Part shown: one piece after another, positions 19,648-33,772 of the stretch
Position numbering within the stretch: the first letter of the stretch is position 1
Layout: the number at the start of each line of letters is the position of its first letter
Origin: Rhodoferax sp.
GTDB lineage: Bacteria > Pseudomonadota > Gammaproteobacteria > Burkholderiales > Burkholderiaceae_C
DNA length: 64,000 nt
NCBI GenBank assembly: GCA_031291305.1
Contig: JARLJH010000007.1
Location: forward strand, 1-64,000
Reading direction: 5' to 3'
Program-made: the position numbers and the translations under genes
The notes under the pieces: generated by a model
The model's database searches: none
Seen by the model: only the letters and a program-made list of their open reading frames with translations
What the model was told of the DNA's origin: nothing

Positions 19648-20064
19648 TTATTTCTTATTACGATATCTGCGCAACGCGCTAATCTGTGCCGCCATAATCG
19701 CAAGCTCTGATGACGCCTTCGCAAGATCCAGATCAGACTTAGCATTCTTGACTGCTTCTTCGGCAGCCAGCTTAGCTTGGTTAGCCTTCTCATCGTCCAG
19801 ATCCTTGCCACGAATAGCGGTGTCCGAAAGCACAGTAACGCAATTGGGCTGAATTTCAAGAATACCGCCGGCAACAAAGACAAACTCTTCGGAACCGTCA
19901 GCCATTTCAATACGCACAGACCCGGCCTTGATGCGGGTAATCAGTGGCGTATGGCGTGGGTAAATGCCAAGCTCACCCGACTCTCCCGGTAGCGCGACAA
20001 AACGCGCCTCTCCCGAGAAGATGGACTCTTCGGCACTGACCACATCAACGTGGATGGTGTTCAT
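19648..20064 (-). CDS. atpC: ATP synthase epsilon subunit
   Basis: F1 epsilon chain, 138 residues, starting [22 protein letters not shown] with the beta-sandwich domain ([19 protein letters not shown]). The C-terminal helical hairpin ends ALRRYRNKK. It is the last gene of the operon, 59 bp after atpD, ahead of a strong terminator. Confidence 0.98.
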   Translation of the reverse strand: MNTIHVDVVSAEESIFSGEARFVALPGESGELGIYPRHTPLITRIKAGSVRIEMADGSEEFVFVAGGILEIQPNCVTVLSDTAIRGKDLDDEKANQAKLAAEEAVKNAKSDLDLAKASSELAIMAAQISALRRYRNKK

Positions 20065-20123
20065 AGGCTTCCTGATCAGTTAAGAACAAGGCGCTAAGTT
20101 ACAGCCGCCTTGTTCACATGACG

Positions 20124-22498
<2,375 letters not shown>

Positions 22499-22529
22499 AT
22501 CAGTCTCCTAGTCTAGTTACGAGGGGACC

Positions 22530-24083
22530 TTAGGCAAACGACTTCTTGAAGGCAACGACGGCAGCATTGAGTTCGGCCTCCGCATCCTTATCCATCGCAC
22601 GGCTTGCCTCCATCTTGGCCAACAACGCGGCGTGCTTATCTTTGAGGTAAGCATGCATGCCATGCTCGAACGCCAGAACCTTATTGACTGGAACGTCATC
22701 CAAGAAACCTTTGTTGACGGCAAACAACGTCGAACCCATGATAGAAATAGGTTGCGGGCTGTACTGTGCCTGCTTGAGCAACTCGGTCACCCGTGCACCG
22801 CGGTCAAGCTGTTTGCGGGTGGCTTCGTCCAGGTCCGAGGCAAACTGCGCAAAAGCAGCCAGTTCACGGTACTGCGCCAAGTCGGTACGGATACCACCGG
22901 ACAAACCCTTGATCAGCTTGGTCTGAGCAGCACCACCCACGCGCGACACCGAAATACCAGCATTGATAGCGGGACGAATACCGGCGTTGAACAGACTGGT
23001 TTCCAGGAAAATCTGGCCGTCCGTGATGGAAATCACATTGGTCGGAACAAAAGCGGACACGTCACCGGCCTGCGTTTCAATGATCGGCAAAGCCGTCAGA
23101 GAACCGGTCTTGCCTTTGACTTCACCCTTGGTGAAAGCTTCGACGTAATCGGCATTCACACGTGCCGCACGCTCCAGCAGACGGCTGTGGAGGTAAAACA
23201 CGTCGCCAGGGTAAGCTTCGCGGCCCGGCGGACGACGCAGCAACAAGGACACTTGGCGATAGGCCACAGCTTGCTTGGACAGATCGTCATAAACGATCAG
23301 CGCATCTTCGCCACGATCGCGGAAGTATTCACCCATGGTGCAGCCAGAGTAGGCAGCCACATATTGCATGGCAGCAGACTCGGAAGCCGTGGCAGCCACC
23401 ACAATGGTGTATTCCATGGCGCCAGCTTGTTCCAGAGAACGCACGACGTTTTTGACGCTGGAGGCCTTCTGGCCGATAGCAACATAAACGCAGGTCATGT
23501 TCTGACCCTTTTGGTTGATGATCGCATCAATGGCCACAGCCGTTTTACCGGTTTGACGGTCACCAATAATCAACTCGCGCTGACCGCGGCCAATCGGAAC
23601 CATGGAGTCAATCGACTTCAGACCGGTCTGCATCGGCTGATCGACAGACTGACGGGCAATCACACCCGGAGCCACTTTTTCGATCACGTCCGTCATCTTG
23701 GCATTGATGGGGCCCTTACCGTCAATCGGTTGACCCAAAGCATTAACTACACGTCCTTTGAGCTCTGGCCCAACCGGTACCTCCAGAATACGACCCGTGC
23801 ATTTGACGGTATCGCCTTCGGAAATGTGCTCGTAAGCGCCCAGCACCACGGCACCCACCGAGTCGCGCTCCAGGTTCAATGCCAAACCGTAGCTGGGCTG
23901 ACCCTCAGCGTCTGCCGGGAACTCCAGCATTTCGCCTTGCATCGCATCAGAGAGTCCGTGAATGCGGACGATACCGTCCGTCACAGACACAACGGTGCCT
24001 TGGTTGCGGATATCTGCACTGGCGGACAAGCCCTCAATGCGGCTCTTGATCAGTTCTGAAATTTCTGCGGGATTGAGTTGCAT
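22530..24083 (-). CDS. atpA: ATP synthase alpha subunit
   Basis: Non-catalytic nucleotide-binding F1 subunit of 517 residues. It starts [19 protein letters not shown], with Walker A GDRQTGKT and the [44 protein letters not shown] region intact. Genes on both sides are the expected atpH and atpG. Confidence 0.98.
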   Translation of the reverse strand: MQLNPAEISELIKSRIEGLSASADIRNQGTVVSVTDGIVRIHGLSDAMQGEMLEFPADAEGQPSYGLALNLERDSVGAVVLGAYEHISEGDTVKCTGRILEVPVGPELKGRVVNALGQPIDGKGPINAKMTDVIEKVAPGVIARQSVDQPMQTGLKSIDSMVPIGRGQRELIIGDRQTGKTAVAIDAIINQKGQNMTCVYVAIGQKASSVKNVVRSLEQAGAMEYTIVVAATASESAAMQYVAAYSGCTMGEYFRDRGEDALIVYDDLSKQAVAYRQVSLLLRRPPGREAYPGDVFYLHSRLLERAARVNADYVEAFTKGEVKGKTGSLTALPIIETQAGDVSAFVPTNVISITDGQIFLETSLFNAGIRPAINAGISVSRVGGAAQTKLIKGLSGGIRTDLAQYRELAAFAQFASDLDEATRKQLDRGARVTELLKQAQYSPQPISIMGSTLFAVNKGFLDDVPVNKVLAFEHGMHAYLKDKHAALLAKMEASRAMDKDAEAELNAAVVAFKKSFA

Positions 24084-24130
24084 GACTCTTTCCTTCTTTC
24101 GTTAAAGAGGCTGTCGGTTGCGGCAAAGCC

Positions 24131-24661
24131 TCAAGCCGACAAAGCCATTTTCATTTGTTCCAAACGCGACTTGACAGATGTGTCAAGAACCTCGTCACCC
24201 ACGACCACCCGAATGCCACCGATAAGTTCCGACTGCAACTCAACAGACACATTGAGCTTGCGCGCAAAACGCTTTTCCAACAGTTTCGCCGTTTCAGCCA
24301 GAGTTGCAGCATCCAGAGGAAAGGCGCTATAGATCACAGCCTCACTTGTGCCGCTTTGGGCATTCATCAGTGCACGAAACTGCAAAACAACTTCAGACAC
24401 AACCGCCAGACGATTGTTGGCGATCACGGTGCGAATGAAGTTTTGCGCATGCTGATTCAGCTCACACTTCATCACACCGGAAATCACCGCATACACCTGC
24501 TCGTTTGTGACGTTAGGGCTTTCGGCAAACTGCTGCAACTGCTCTTGAGTTGCCACGCAAGAAAACTCATCAAGCCAGGTCAAAACAGCTTTGGCGTCGA
24601 GCGCACTGGCTTTATACAGTGCCTCAGCGTAGGGACGGGCAATAGTGGCAAGTTCAGCCAT
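24131..24661 (-). CDS. atpH: ATP synthase delta subunit
   Basis: Peripheral stalk/F1 connector of 176 residues, starting [19 protein letters not shown]. It includes the conserved C-terminal [27 protein letters not shown]. It is 9 bp downstream of atpF. Confidence 0.97.
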   Translation of the reverse strand: MAELATIARPYAEALYKASALDAKAVLTWLDEFSCVATQEQLQQFAESPNVTNEQVYAVISGVMKCELNQHAQNFIRTVIANNRLAVVSEVVLQFRALMNAQSGTSEAVIYSAFPLDAATLAETAKLLEKRFARKLNVSVELQSELIGGIRVVVGDEVLDTSVKSRLEQMKMALSA

Positions 24662-24670
24662 TTTGTTCTC

Positions 24671-25141
24671 TTAAAGCTCGGTCTTCAAACGAGACAACAA
24701 ATCAGCATGCACGCCCGCATTGACCTCCTTACGGAGAATCTGCTCAGCGCCCTTGACTGCCAATGCAGCGACCTGCTCACGCAGAGATTCGCGCGCCTTG
24801 ACAGCCTGCTGTTCAGCTTCAACCTTGGCAAGAGCAACAATCTTGCTACCCTCTTCCTCGGCCTTTGCTTTTGCCTCTTCAATGATGGTCAACGCACGAC
24901 GCTCGGCGTCCGCCAAGCGCGTAGTCGTCTCAGTACGCGACTTAGCCAACTCTTCTTCCACCTTTTTATTGGCAGACGAAAGTTCTGATTTAGCCTTGTC
25001 GGCAGCCGCGAGACCATCGGCAATTTTGCTGGCGCGCTCATCGAGTGCTTTTGCAATGGGAGGCCAGACGAATTTCATCGTCACCATCACCAACAGAAAA
25101 AACACCACCAGCTGCGCGAAGAATGTTGCGTTAATACTCAC
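24671..25141 (-). CDS. atpF: ATP synthase b subunit
   Basis: Peripheral stalk subunit of 156 residues. One N-terminal transmembrane helix ([23 protein letters not shown]) is followed by a long charged helical coiled-coil rich in Ala, Lys and Glu. Length and order are standard for beta- and gammaproteobacteria. Confidence 0.97.
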   Translation of the reverse strand: MSINATFFAQLVVFFLLVMVTMKFVWPPIAKALDERASKIADGLAAADKAKSELSSANKKVEEELAKSRTETTTRLADAERRALTIIEEAKAKAEEEGSKIVALAKVEAEQQAVKARESLREQVAALAVKGAEQILRKEVNAGVHADLLSRLKTEL

Positions 25142-25177
25142 AACGACCCCTCTTTAAAGAATGGAAGGCGGACGGAA

Positions 25178-25426
<249 letters not shown>

Positions 25427-25494
25427 TTAAAGCTCCTATGGATTCAAGTTGAAAAGAAAAAAGAAAAAAGAAACCGACCAACCAAGCATTGAAC

Positions 25495-26385
25495 CTAGTG
25501 GTGGTCGTGGGCTTGCCCCACATACACCAAGGTCAACATCATGAAAATAAAGGCCTGCAAGGCAACAATCAGAATGTGAAAGATCGCCCAACCCGTACCC
25601 GCCACCACATGACCCAACCACAAGGCAATACCCGTAGCCGACCCAAAACCCACTGCCCCCATCAGAGCAATCAGCATGAATATCAATTCACCAGCATACA
25701 TATTGCCAAACAGCCGCATGCCATGCGAGACAGTCTTGGCAGTAAATTCAATCATCTGCATACCGAAATTCAGCACACCCAGAATCAGCGCAAATACTGG
25801 ATTTTTACTGGTTCCAAACGGTGCCGTGACCAATTCATGAGCCCAACCGCCCAAACCTTTGATCTTGACGTTGTAATAGAGACAGACCAGCAAAACCGAA
25901 GTAGACATTGCCAACGTGGTCGACAGATCAGCCGTAGGCACCACACGCATATAAGCATGAGCTGCATCATGACCAGTCGCACCGTAGATGAACTCCCAAA
26001 TCAGAGGAATCAGGTCCACCGGAAGAAAGTCCATGGAATTCAGCAGAAACACCCAAACAAATACTGTCAGTGCCAACGGCCCTACAAACTTGCGAGACTC
26101 CGCATTGTGAATAATGCCCTTAGCCTGGGTATCAACCAGCTCAAGAAGAATCTCCACAGCAGCCTGCATGCGACCCGGAACACCAGAAGTCGCGCTTTTG
26201 GCAACGCGCCACATCACAAACAAACCCAAACAACCCAGCAATACCGCCCAAAAGATCGAATCGATGTTAAACACCGACATATCAATCACACCCGACTGCT
26301 TATGAGTCTGGAAGTGCGTCAAATGGTGGCCGATGTACTCACCAGCAGTGAGTGCATGTTCCGCAGCGTGTTCTTCAGCAGCCAT
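25495..26385 (-). CDS. atpB: ATP synthase a subunit
   Basis: Membrane stator channel of 296 residues. The essential arginine is in GMRLFGNMYAGELIFMLIAL, and the conserved C-terminal ALQAFIFMMLTLVYVG is present. The His-containing N-terminus and tail (HDHH) are typical of proteobacterial forms. It is 68 bp upstream of atpE. Confidence 0.97.
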   Translation of the reverse strand: MAAEEHAAEHALTAGEYIGHHLTHFQTHKQSGVIDMSVFNIDSIFWAVLLGCLGLFVMWRVAKSATSGVPGRMQAAVEILLELVDTQAKGIIHNAESRKFVGPLALTVFVWVFLLNSMDFLPVDLIPLIWEFIYGATGHDAAHAYMRVVPTADLSTTLAMSTSVLLVCLYYNVKIKGLGGWAHELVTAPFGTSKNPVFALILGVLNFGMQMIEFTAKTVSHGMRLFGNMYAGELIFMLIALMGAVGFGSATGIALWLGHVVAGTGWAIFHILIVALQAFIFMMLTLVYVGQAHDHH

Positions 26386-26440
26386 CAGATACTCTTTAAT
26401 CAGTTAACCCTGCCATACGACAAAGTTTGCACCTTACATT

Positions 26441-26911
26441 TCACACCGAACTAGGTCGACGTTTAAACGCCAACACCAGCCAGTACACCTTAAGACTTAG
26501 AACCAAGCCAACCAGCATCGCCGGCCAACTCAAATCTTTCACCAGACGATGAGCAGCAAAAAGCACGCTGATCGTCACCAAAATCTTGACAAACTCCCAT
26601 ACAAAGAAGCTCACCACCGCCGCACCCGGATTGGCCGCAGCAAATTGACTGGTCAAACCTCTGGCAAACAACGCCGCCGGAATCACCGCCGCCAAAACAC
26701 CACACACTACCGACAGAGCAACCCCACCACCCCAGAACCACCATGCAACCAACGCAACAAACAACCCCAGGCCAATCTGACCTATAACAACCCACCAGGG
26801 AGAAACTGCTGGATGCGCTTCACGCAACGCCTGCGCCTCGCGCCTTGACAACCGCTTGTATGTGTCCGCTTCTTCAGCATCAAACTCGTCAAGCGGCGCA
26901 ATTATCGGCAT
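26441..26911 (-). CDS. atpI: ATP synthase accessory protein I
   Basis: First gene of the atp operon: a 156-residue membrane protein with four predicted helices (VIGQIGLGLFVALVAWWFWG, SVVCGVLAAVIPAALFARG, VSFFVWEFVKILVTISVLFAA, MLVGLVLSLKVYWLVLAF). AtpI assists assembly of the c ring or Mg2+ supply for the enzyme. The soluble N-terminus (SRREAQALREAHP) is a common variable part. Confidence 0.9.
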   Translation of the reverse strand: MPIIAPLDEFDAEEADTYKRLSRREAQALREAHPAVSPWWVVIGQIGLGLFVALVAWWFWGGGVALSVVCGVLAAVIPAALFARGLTSQFAAANPGAAVVSFFVWEFVKILVTISVLFAAHRLVKDLSWPAMLVGLVLSLKVYWLVLAFKRRPSSV

Positions 26912-26959
26912 CTCAAATTACATGTAGGTTACACGAATGTGGCTATCAATCAACCTTAA

Positions 26960-26965
26960 ATTATA
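26960..26965 (-). promoter_or_regulatory. Consensus -10 box upstream of atpI
   Basis: A perfect TATAAT on the minus strand 49 bp upstream of the atpI start. No good -35 is visible at 16-18 nt (the best overlapping sequence is CCATTG), so the promoter assignment is partial. Confidence 0.4.
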
Positions 26966-27108
26966 TGTACAAATTTGCAGCCAATGGCATCAAATCTGCA
27001 TTCCAGCTATAAAGACATATCCAGATAAGTCAGATTGCGTGCCACATGTCCGATCAGACCCGTCATTCGACCTGTCAGGCTGTCAGCCAGCTCACCGATA
27101 ATTTGCGG

Positions 27109-27288
27109 ATGCACACACAGCCCAGCCCGTGCTGTTATCTCGACGGCGAGTTCGCCACCTTGCCCTACGCCAAGGTTGGCGTCATGAACCAGGGATTCAT
27201 TCTTAGCGACGATGTTTACGACGTTGTTCGCATTCACAAAGGCAGACAGTTCTGCTTCGCGCCGACATTGAAGGAGGCCAGGCTATGA
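27109..27288 (+). pseudogene. N-terminal remnant of a D-amino-acid transaminase
   Basis: An open frame of 59 codons (MHTQPSPCCYLDGEFATLPYAK...) matches only the first about 50 residues of class IV D-amino-acid transaminases, whose N-terminus reads like xxYLNGEFxPLxxAxVSVxDRGFxFGDGVYEVV. Here the motif is degraded to NQGFILSDDVYDVVRIHKG. The frame then stops at TGA overlapping the ybeD ATG. The remaining about 230 residues, including the catalytic lysine domain, are absent. From memory, intact relatives have this gene directly before ybeD-lipB-lipA, which supports an internal deletion. The frame can be read further upstream to 27046, but that part has no similarity. Confidence 0.7.
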
Positions 27289-27554
27289 CCACTAACAACG
27301 AATCACTTATTGAGTACCCCAGCGCCTTCCCCATCAAGGTGATGGGGCTCAAAACCGACCACTTGGTGTCTGCCATCACACACATCGCCCACCAGTTTGA
27401 TCCGACATTTGACGCCAGTACCATAGAGCTGCGGCCCAGCACAGGCGGCAAGTATCTGGGTGTAACCATCACCGTCACCGCCACCAGCCGCGAGCAGCTC
27501 GACGAGCTCTACCGCACCCTATCCACCCACCCGATGGTGAAAGTGGTCCTGTAA
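27285..27554 (+). CDS. ybeD: YbeD/DUF493 family protein
   Basis: An 89-residue ACT-like protein: [14 protein letters not shown], then [35 protein letters not shown]. The family is almost always found beside lipB, as here, and is thought to have a regulatory link to lipoate metabolism, without firm biochemical proof. The ATG overlaps the stop of the transaminase remnant by 4 bp, and an AAGGAGG precedes it. Confidence 0.93.
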   Translation: MTTNNESLIEYPSAFPIKVMGLKTDHLVSAITHIAHQFDPTFDASTIELRPSTGGKYLGVTITVTATSREQLDELYRTLSTHPMVKVVL

Positions 27555-27556
27555 AG

Positions 27557-28279
27557 ATGGCGCTCTCAGCTAGGTTTTTGGGCCGGGTGGACTACTTGCC
27601 CACCTATGAAGCCATGCAAACCTTGACCGCCGGACGCGACGACAGCACCGCCGACGAACTATGGATTTGCGAGCACAATCCCGTTTATACACAAGGTCTA
27701 GCAGGAAAATCAGAGCATATTTTTAACCCGGGTTCAATCCCTGTGGTACAGACCAACCGGGGCGGCCAGGTCACTTACCATGGGCCGGGGCAAGTGGTCG
27801 CCTACCCGCTGATAGACCTCAAGCGCGCCGGTTACTTCGTCAAGGAATACGTCTTCCGCATCGAGGAATCAGTGATCCGCACGCTGCTGCACTTTGGCAT
27901 CACCGGCCACCGGGTAGCGGGTGCGCCGGGGATTTATGTTCGGCTGGATGACCCGGCCGGCCACGCTCTGCTGCCACAGCGACCCATGAAAATCGCGCCG
28001 GACAACACAGGGGCGGAGTCGCCCGCCCATCACCGCGCAGACCCAGACTTTACGGGCCTGGGCAAGATCGGCGCTTTAGGCATCAAGGTCAGCCGCAACT
28101 GCACCTACCACGGCGTGGCGCTGAACGTGGCGATGGACCTGGAACCCTACTCGCGCATCAACCCCTGCGGCTACCAGGCGCTGAAAACCATCGATCTTTC
28201 TACAATCGGCGTTTCGGTCTCGTGGCAAGAGGCAGCAGACGTACTGGCACAGAAGCTGTCCCTCTACCTGACCCAATGA
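27557..28279 (+). CDS. lipB: Octanoyl-[acyl carrier protein] transferase
   Basis: Transfers octanoate from acyl-ACP to lipoyl domains. The 240-residue protein contains the [21 protein letters not shown] motif, the active-site lysine in [10 protein letters not shown] and the catalytic cysteine in RINPCGYQ. An insertion of about 30 residues ([12 protein letters not shown] to [11 protein letters not shown]) before the lysine motif is longer than in the E. coli enzyme. It is 2 bp after ybeD and upstream of lipA. Confidence 0.95.
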   Translation: MALSARFLGRVDYLPTYEAMQTLTAGRDDSTADELWICEHNPVYTQGLAGKSEHIFNPGSIPVVQTNRGGQVTYHGPGQVVAYPLIDLKRAGYFVKEYVFRIEESVIRTLLHFGITGHRVAGAPGIYVRLDDPAGHALLPQRPMKIAPDNTGAESPAHHRADPDFTGLGKIGALGIKVSRNCTYHGVALNVAMDLEPYSRINPCGYQALKTIDLSTIGVSVSWQEAADVLAQKLSLYLTQ

Positions 28280-28376
28280 CTGGCCTCCCTTTTTGTCCCA
28301 TCAGACGCGTCTTGTCGCCGACCATTGACAAAAACGGCTGGCGAAGTCTCAACCCACCCCAGCCAACGGCAACTCA

Positions 28377-29402
28377 ATGGCACAACACATGACATCCTCA
28401 GAATCAACACCTTTGGCGGCTAGCACTCAGCGCGACGTCCAATCCACAGAGACCTACGACCCGACCGTCAAGCAAAAAGCCGCCGCCAAGCTGTCGCGCA
28501 TCCCGATCAAGGTGCAGCCCGGCGAAATCCTGCGCAAGCCGGAATGGATTCGCGTCAAGGCGGGTAGCCCCAGCACACGGTTTTACGAGATCAAGGACAC
28601 CCTGCGCAGCAACAAACTCGTCACCGTCTGCGAAGAAGCCAGTTGCCCCAACATCGGCGAATGCTTCGGCAAGGGCACGGCCACCTTCATGATCATGGGT
28701 GACAAATGCACCCGGCGTTGCCCGTTTTGCGATGTCGGCCACGGCCGCCCCGACCCGCTGGACGCCAACGAGCCCGTCAACCTGGCCAACACCATCGCCC
28801 AGCTCAAGCTCAAATACGTGGTGATCACCAGCGTAGACCGTGACGACCTGCGCGACGGTGGTGCCGGGCATTTTGTGGCCTGCATCCAGGCCATCCGGGA
28901 GAAATCGCCACAGACGCAGATCGAGGTGCTGGTGCCCGACTTTCGAGGCCGCGATGACCGTGCGCTGGAGATTCTCAAAGCCGCCCCGCCCGATGTGATG
29001 AACCACAACCTGGAAACCATCCCGCGCCTGTACAAGGAAGCGCGCCCTGGTTCTGACTACCAGTTCAGCCTGAACCTGCTGAAGAAATTCAAGGCGCTGT
29101 TCCCCGACGTTCCCACCAAGAGCGGCATCATGGTCGGCCTGGGCGAGACTGACGACGAGATTTTGCAAACCATGCAGGACATGCGCGACCACGGTATCAA
29201 CATGCTGACCATCGGCCAATATCTGGCGCCCTCCACCGCCCACCTGACGGTCAAGCGCTACGTGCACCCGGACGTGTTCAAAATGTTCGAGACCCGCGCC
29301 TACGAGATGGGCTTCAGCCACGCCGCCGTCGGTGCCATGGTGCGATCGAGCTACCACGCCGATCAACAGGCCGGGCATGCGATGGGTCAGGTTAGCGCCT
29401 GA
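28377..29402 (+). CDS. lipA: Lipoyl synthase
   Basis: Radical SAM enzyme that inserts two sulfurs into protein-bound octanoate. The 341 residues carry the auxiliary cluster motif [12 protein letters not shown] and the radical SAM motif CTRRCPFC; the conserved C-terminal RSSYHADQ supplies the serine ligand. The first about 35 residues are a variable extension, so the exact start among the early ATGs is not certain. Confidence 0.96.
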   Translation: MAQHMTSSESTPLAASTQRDVQSTETYDPTVKQKAAAKLSRIPIKVQPGEILRKPEWIRVKAGSPSTRFYEIKDTLRSNKLVTVCEEASCPNIGECFGKGTATFMIMGDKCTRRCPFCDVGHGRPDPLDANEPVNLANTIAQLKLKYVVITSVDRDDLRDGGAGHFVACIQAIREKSPQTQIEVLVPDFRGRDDRALEILKAAPPDVMNHNLETIPRLYKEARPGSDYQFSLNLLKKFKALFPDVPTKSGIMVGLGETDDEILQTMQDMRDHGINMLTIGQYLAPSTAHLTVKRYVHPDVFKMFETRAYEMGFSHAAVGAMVRSSYHADQQAGHAMGQVSA

Positions 29403-29417
29403 TTAATTCTCAATTCA

Positions 29418-29453
29418 GTAGCTGCTTACCCTTTCAATATAAGGGCTATCGGC
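29418..29453 (+). repeat. REP-like intergenic repeat, copy 7
   Basis: AGTAGCTGCTTACCCTTTC and AATATAAGGGCTATCGGC, hairpin-forming, 16 nt after the lipA stop and 8 nt before the helicase start. Confidence 0.75.
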
Positions 29454-29460
29454 AAATTTC

Positions 29461-32400
29461 ATGCCTAACATCCACTCGCTGCACGGACTCTGGCTTGACC
29501 TAGCGACGGTCATGGCGCGCAGCAGTTCGGCGGTGTATGGCCGGGCGCTGGACTTGTACCGAGGTCAGAAAGTATTGAGCCTGGAGATCACCGCCATCAA
29601 GGCGCACTGGCTGCTTGAAGGCGAGGTGCAGGGCAGCCTGGCGCAGCCTTATCAGGTGGAGGTGGAGCTGCGCCGTGGCCCCGTCGGCCAAGTGCTGGAC
29701 TGGGACAGCGATTGCACCTGCCCGGTAGGCCATCAATGCAAACACGCAGTGGCGCTGATGATCAAGGCCGCCTACCAGGGCCAGCGACTGGCCGGACCTG
29801 ATGCGCCTACAGCTCAAGGCTCGCCAGCCACGCCCGAACAACTGGAAGCCCAGCGCCAGGCCGAACTGGCGCGCCAGCAAGCCGCCGAGCAGTTGGAAGC
29901 TGAACACCAAGTCATCCGATGGCTGGGCGATCTGGCGCGCACCGGCAGCCATGCAGAGCCAGCGCCAACCCGGCCAGTCCATGTCAAACCCGGCGAGGCA
30001 CAGCCACGGCCAGAGCAGTTCTTGTACCTGCTGTCCATCCTCAACCCGCAAGGCCCCAGCCCGCAGCTGAGCCTGGAAGTGGTCACCGCCTACCCCAAGG
30101 TGGTGGGCGGCTGGTCCAAGGCCAAGCCGATGAAGTTTCAGCCCGAGCGCGGCCAACCCATCTATGACCAGGCCACTGAGGCCGACCACGATGTGCTGCA
30201 GCTCATTCGCGCCATGCCCGGCAGCAGCGTCCAGTATTACTACAGCTACAGCGCACGCAGCAAGGTCGTGCCCGAAGGCAAATACGGCGCGCAACTGCTG
30301 CAAACCGCTGCCAGCACCGGGCGGCTGTATGTGCTGGTGCCGCCGAGTCAGCCCGGCGAGCCGGTGCAGTGGGGCCCGCCGCTCACTCTGACGTGGGAAT
30401 GGCATGAAGTCGGCCAGAGCATCGCCTCCAAATCCGGCTGGGCACTGCGCCCTCGGCTCGGTGACGAGCACGCCAGGCTGTGCCTGAACAACCCACCGCT
30501 GTACCTCGACAGCGTCCATGGCCTCTGCGGACTGGTGGACGTGCAAGGTATGAGCCTGGGCCAGGTCGCGGTGCTGCTGAAGACCCCGCCCCTCAAACCC
30601 GAGGCCTTGAAAAAGCACCAACCCGAACTGGTGGCGCAACTAGGCGCCGTGCCACTGCCACCGGTGCTGGAGCAACTGCCCACCCTGAAGGGCATTGCCC
30701 CCAAACCCTGTCTGCACCTTCAAGCCGTTGCGCCTGAAAACGTGGCCGACGACGGTCTGATGCTGGCACGCCTGAGCTTTGACTACGCCGGGTACCGTGG
30801 CTGGTGGGTGGGTCAGGGCGCCACCGTGTTGGTGAACGGACCGCAGGGGCGCGCCATGCTGCAGCGCGACCCGCAAACCGAGCTGGAAGCCATCGTGCAA
30901 CTGCGCGACTGGGGCTTCTCCAGCCATGGTCGGGACGTGTTTGGCATCCCCGGCGACGAGCCGCAGCACCCCTGGCTGCAACTCGCCGACTCCGACTACG
31001 CGCCACTGCGCGAAGCCGGTTTTGAAATCACGCTCGACGGCAGCCTGGTCAACTGGATCAGCCATGCCAGCGCCCTCGATGTGAACTTGCAAGCGCAAGG
31101 CGATGATGAAGCCACCTCGCCGTGGTTTGATTTGTCACTGGGCATGGAGATCAACGGCGAGCGCCACAACATCCTGCCGCTGCTGCCCTCACTGATCGCC
31201 ACCGCCGCCCGCAGCCCGCGTGACCCGGTCACCGGCCAGCCCGACATTCCGCCGTTTGTTTACCTGCCCAATCCGCAAGGCGGCTTCATTCGCCTACCCA
31301 CCGACAACCTCAAACCCTGGCTGGGTGCGCTGCTGGAGCTGGTGGCCGACCACGACCATGATTTCACCGGCGACAGCCTGAAACTCTCGCGCCTGGACGC
31401 CATGCGCACCACCGCCTCGCTGGGTGAAGGCGCGGTGTGGACCGGGGCGCAACACCTGCGCGAGATGGTGCAAAAGCTCAGCGGTCGTGCCGAACTGCCA
31501 GAGATTCCCCTACCCGCCAGCGTCAAGGCCGAGCTGCGCCCCTATCAGCAACAAGGCGTCAACTGGCTGCAATTCCTGCGCGAAGCTGGTCTGGGCGGCA
31601 TCCTGGCCGACGACATGGGGCTGGGCAAAACCCTGCAAACCCTGGCGCACATCCAGATCGAAAAAGACGCTGGCCGCCTGACCGAACCGGCGCTGATCAT
31701 TGCGCCGGTCAGTCTGATGGGCAACTGGCGGCGCGAGGCCGAGCGCTTTTGCCCCGAGCTGCGCTGCCTGGTCATCCACGGCAAAGATCGGCACGATGTT
31801 TCTGGCACCACCCATGACCACGATGTCGTCATTGCGCCCTACTCCCTGCTGCAGCGCGACCGCGAAGGCTGGCTGCAAGGCCAATGGCATCTGGTGGTGC
31901 TGGACGAAGCGCAAAACATCAAAAACGCCAACACCCACGCCGCGCAAGTGGTGAGCGAACTCAAAACCCATCACCGCCTGTGCCTGTCGGGCACGCCGAT
32001 GGAAAACCACCTAGGCGAGATCTGGAGCCTGTTCCACTTTTTGATGCCCGGCTTTCTGGGCAGCCAGAAGCGCTTTACCGAGTTGTTTCGCCACCCCATC
32101 GAAAAACAGGGCGACCCCGAGGCGCTGCAACAACTACGCGCCCGCGTCACGCCCTTCATGCTGCGCCGTACCAAGGCGCTGGTGGCGCACGAGCTGCCGC
32201 CCAAGATCGAAACCGTGATGCGAGTCGAACTCTCGGGCAAACAGGCCGACCTGTACGAAACCATCCGCCTCGGCATGGAAAAAACCGTGCGCGAAGCCCT
32301 GAGCACCAAGGGCCTGGCCAAGTCGCAGATCACCATCCTCGACGCACTGCTGAAACTGCGCCAGGTGTGCTGCGATCCGCACCTGCTCAAGCTCGACGCC

Positions 32401-32937
32401 GCCAAAAAGGTCAAAACCTCGGCCAAACTCGACCAGCTGATGGAACTGCTGCCCGAGATGCTGGCCGAGGGGCGGCGCATTTTGCTGTTCTCGCAGTTCA
32501 CCAGCATGCTCACGCTGATCGAGGCCGAGCTGAAAAAACGCGGCATCGCCTGGGTCAAACTCACCGGCCAAAGCCAGAAGCGCGACGAGCTCATCACCCA
32601 ATTCACCAGCGGCGCGGTGCCGCTGTTTTTGATCAGCCTGAAAGCCGGTGGCGTGGGCCTGAACCTGCCGCAGGCCGACACCGTGATCCACTTCGACCCC
32701 TGGTGGAACCCCGCCGTGGAAGCCCAAGCCACCGACCGCGCCCACCGCATCGGCCAGACGCAAAGCGTGTGGGTGGTGAAGCTGGTGGCCCAAGGCACGA
32801 TTGAGGAGCGCATCCTGGCGCTGCAAGAACGCAAAGCCGCGCTGGCCGAGAGCATGTACAGCGGCTCGGTGGGACGCAAGCAGCCGCTGTTCAGCGAGAG
32901 TGATCTGGCGGAGCTGCTTAAACCACTATCTGTTTGA
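29461..32937 (+). CDS. SWIM zinc-finger SNF2-family helicase
   Basis: A 1158-residue DNA-dependent ATPase. The SWIM zinc motif [11 protein letters not shown] is at about residues 81-91. After a long middle region come the SNF2 motor motifs: [13 protein letters not shown] (Walker A), [11 protein letters not shown] (DEAQ box), [17 protein letters not shown], then the helicase C lobe with [25 protein letters not shown] and [18 protein letters not shown]2 proteins of this kind are common in bacteria (HepA/RapA relatives) and presumably remodel nucleoprotein or polymerase complexes; the substrate is unknown. Its last three codons and stop lie in a repeat copy. Confidence 0.93.
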   Translation: MPNIHSLHGLWLDLATVMARSSSAVYGRALDLYRGQKVLSLEITAIKAHWLLEGEVQGSLAQPYQVEVELRRGPVGQVLDWDSDCTCPVGHQCKHAVALMIKAAYQGQRLAGPDAPTAQGSPATPEQLEAQRQAELARQQAAEQLEAEHQVIRWLGDLARTGSHAEPAPTRPVHVKPGEAQPRPEQFLYLLSILNPQGPSPQLSLEVVTAYPKVVGGWSKAKPMKFQPERGQPIYDQATEADHDVLQLIRAMPGSSVQYYYSYSARSKVVPEGKYGAQLLQTAASTGRLYVLVPPSQPGEPVQWGPPLTLTWEWHEVGQSIASKSGWALRPRLGDEHARLCLNNPPLYLDSVHGLCGLVDVQGMSLGQVAVLLKTPPLKPEALKKHQPELVAQLGAVPLPPVLEQLPTLKGIAPKPCLHLQAVAPENVADDGLMLARLSFDYAGYRGWWVGQGATVLVNGPQGRAMLQRDPQTELEAIVQLRDWGFSSHGRDVFGIPGDEPQHPWLQLADSDYAPLREAGFEITLDGSLVNWISHASALDVNLQAQGDDEATSPWFDLSLGMEINGERHNILPLLPSLIATAARSPRDPVTGQPDIPPFVYLPNPQGGFIRLPTDNLKPWLGALLELVADHDHDFTGDSLKLSRLDAMRTTASLGEGAVWTGAQHLREMVQKLSGRAELPEIPLPASVKAELRPYQQQGVNWLQFLREAGLGGILADDMGLGKTLQTLAHIQIEKDAGRLTEPALIIAPVSLMGNWRREAERFCPELRCLVIHGKDRHDVSGTTHDHDVVIAPYSLLQRDREGWLQGQWHLVVLDEAQNIKNANTHAAQVVSELKTHHRLCLSGTPMENHLGEIWSLFHFLMPGFLGSQKRFTELFRHPIEKQGDPEALQQLRARVTPFMLRRTKALVAHELPPKIETVMRVELSGKQADLYETIRLGMEKTVREALSTKGLAKSQITILDALLKLRQVCCDPHLLKLDAAKKVKTSAKLDQLMELLPEMLAEGRRILLFSQFTSMLTLIEAELKKRGIAWVKLTGQSQKRDELITQFTSGAVPLFLISLKAGGVGLNLPQADTVIHFDPWWNPAVEAQATDRAHRIGQTQSVWVVKLVAQGTIEERILALQERKAALAESMYSGSVGRKQPLFSESDLAELLKPLSV

Positions 32938-32978
32938 TAGCTGATTGCTGCCGACTTACCTGGGCTAGAGGGGTAAAA
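32925..32978 (+). repeat. REP-like intergenic repeat, copy 8
   Basis: ACTATCTGTTTGATAGCTG with the end TGGGCTAGAGGGG. The helicase C-terminal codons (Leu-Ser-Val-stop) fall inside the first 13 bases of the element. Confidence 0.7.
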
Positions 32979-33109
32979 GCCTTATGAACACTGATGACCC
33001 GGCTTGAGTGACTTGGTGATCGTTGGCTAATGTGGTTGGTGTTGCGAGCTTGCGGCGCCTGTGGGTGGCAGGAGATGGGTTGGCAGCGATTGCTGACGGC
33101 CAGGCGACA

Positions 33110-33763
33110 TCAGCTTTGTGGTCTCTCGGTTGTAATGGCATTCAACACAAGTTTCGCCATCGCTTGAGATTGCTCTCCTTGTATGGATTGCAAGCCCTTG
33201 ACTGTTCCGTGCCTGTCTTGCAAATCCTCGTCCTGACTTGCCTTCAACTTACCTTCGAGTCGGTCAATGGAAATTTCGATGCCGACAATTCCACGCATCA
33301 GTTTTTCAATGAAACCTTCGGGCGAATCGCCCACACTCCAAGGACGCGCCTGTCGTGACTCCTGCGCATCAGTCAATCGGTTGAGCATGTCCATCATCCA
33401 CTTCGGGTCCTCCATCACCTGCGCTATGCCGTGCACGTGCGCAACTGTGTAGTTCCATGTTGGTACCACTTTGCCGTGCTCAACCTTGCCCGGATACCAC
33501 CCTGGCGTAATGTAGGACTGTGCCCCCTGGAACATGACGACCGATGGTGTGTCAGCCAGCAGTTGCTTCCAAACCGGATTGCCACGTGCCACATGACCCA
33601 TCAAGGTGCCATGTTTGCCTAGAGTACGGTTCAGGAAGAAAGGGATATGGTTCGCCACCAGCCCATCCTTGGACTGGCAAACCCAGGTTGCTAAAGGGTG
33701 CGCTTCGATAAGCGCAAGAATCACCCCCTGCTCGTTGAGTTGATGGTGTTTAGAGACGTACAT
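33110..33763 (-). CDS. PaiB-family FMN-binding regulator-like protein
   Basis: A 217-residue protein with the FMN-binding split barrel of the PaiB family: MYVSKHHQLNE, LATWVCQSKDGLVANHIPFFL, GHVARGNPVWKQL, SYITPGWYPGKVEHGKVVPTWNYTVAHVHG. Bacillus PaiB is described as a negative regulator of sporulation and protease genes, but most proteobacterial homologs are uncharacterised. It lies 9 bp downstream of the LysE/ArgO-type gene and is probably cotranscribed with it. Confidence 0.9.
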   Translation of the reverse strand: MYVSKHHQLNEQGVILALIEAHPLATWVCQSKDGLVANHIPFFLNRTLGKHGTLMGHVARGNPVWKQLLADTPSVVMFQGAQSYITPGWYPGKVEHGKVVPTWNYTVAHVHGIAQVMEDPKWMMDMLNRLTDAQESRQARPWSVGDSPEGFIEKLMRGIVGIEISIDRLEGKLKASQDEDLQDRHGTVKGLQSIQGEQSQAMAKLVLNAITTERPQS

Positions 33764-33772
33764 ATCAATTCC

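Noticed and set aside
31884-32804. A 306-codon alternative frame inside the SNF2 helicase
   Set aside because: Low-complexity Arg/Ala/Gly-rich shadow of the helicase frame, whose motifs are uninterrupted.
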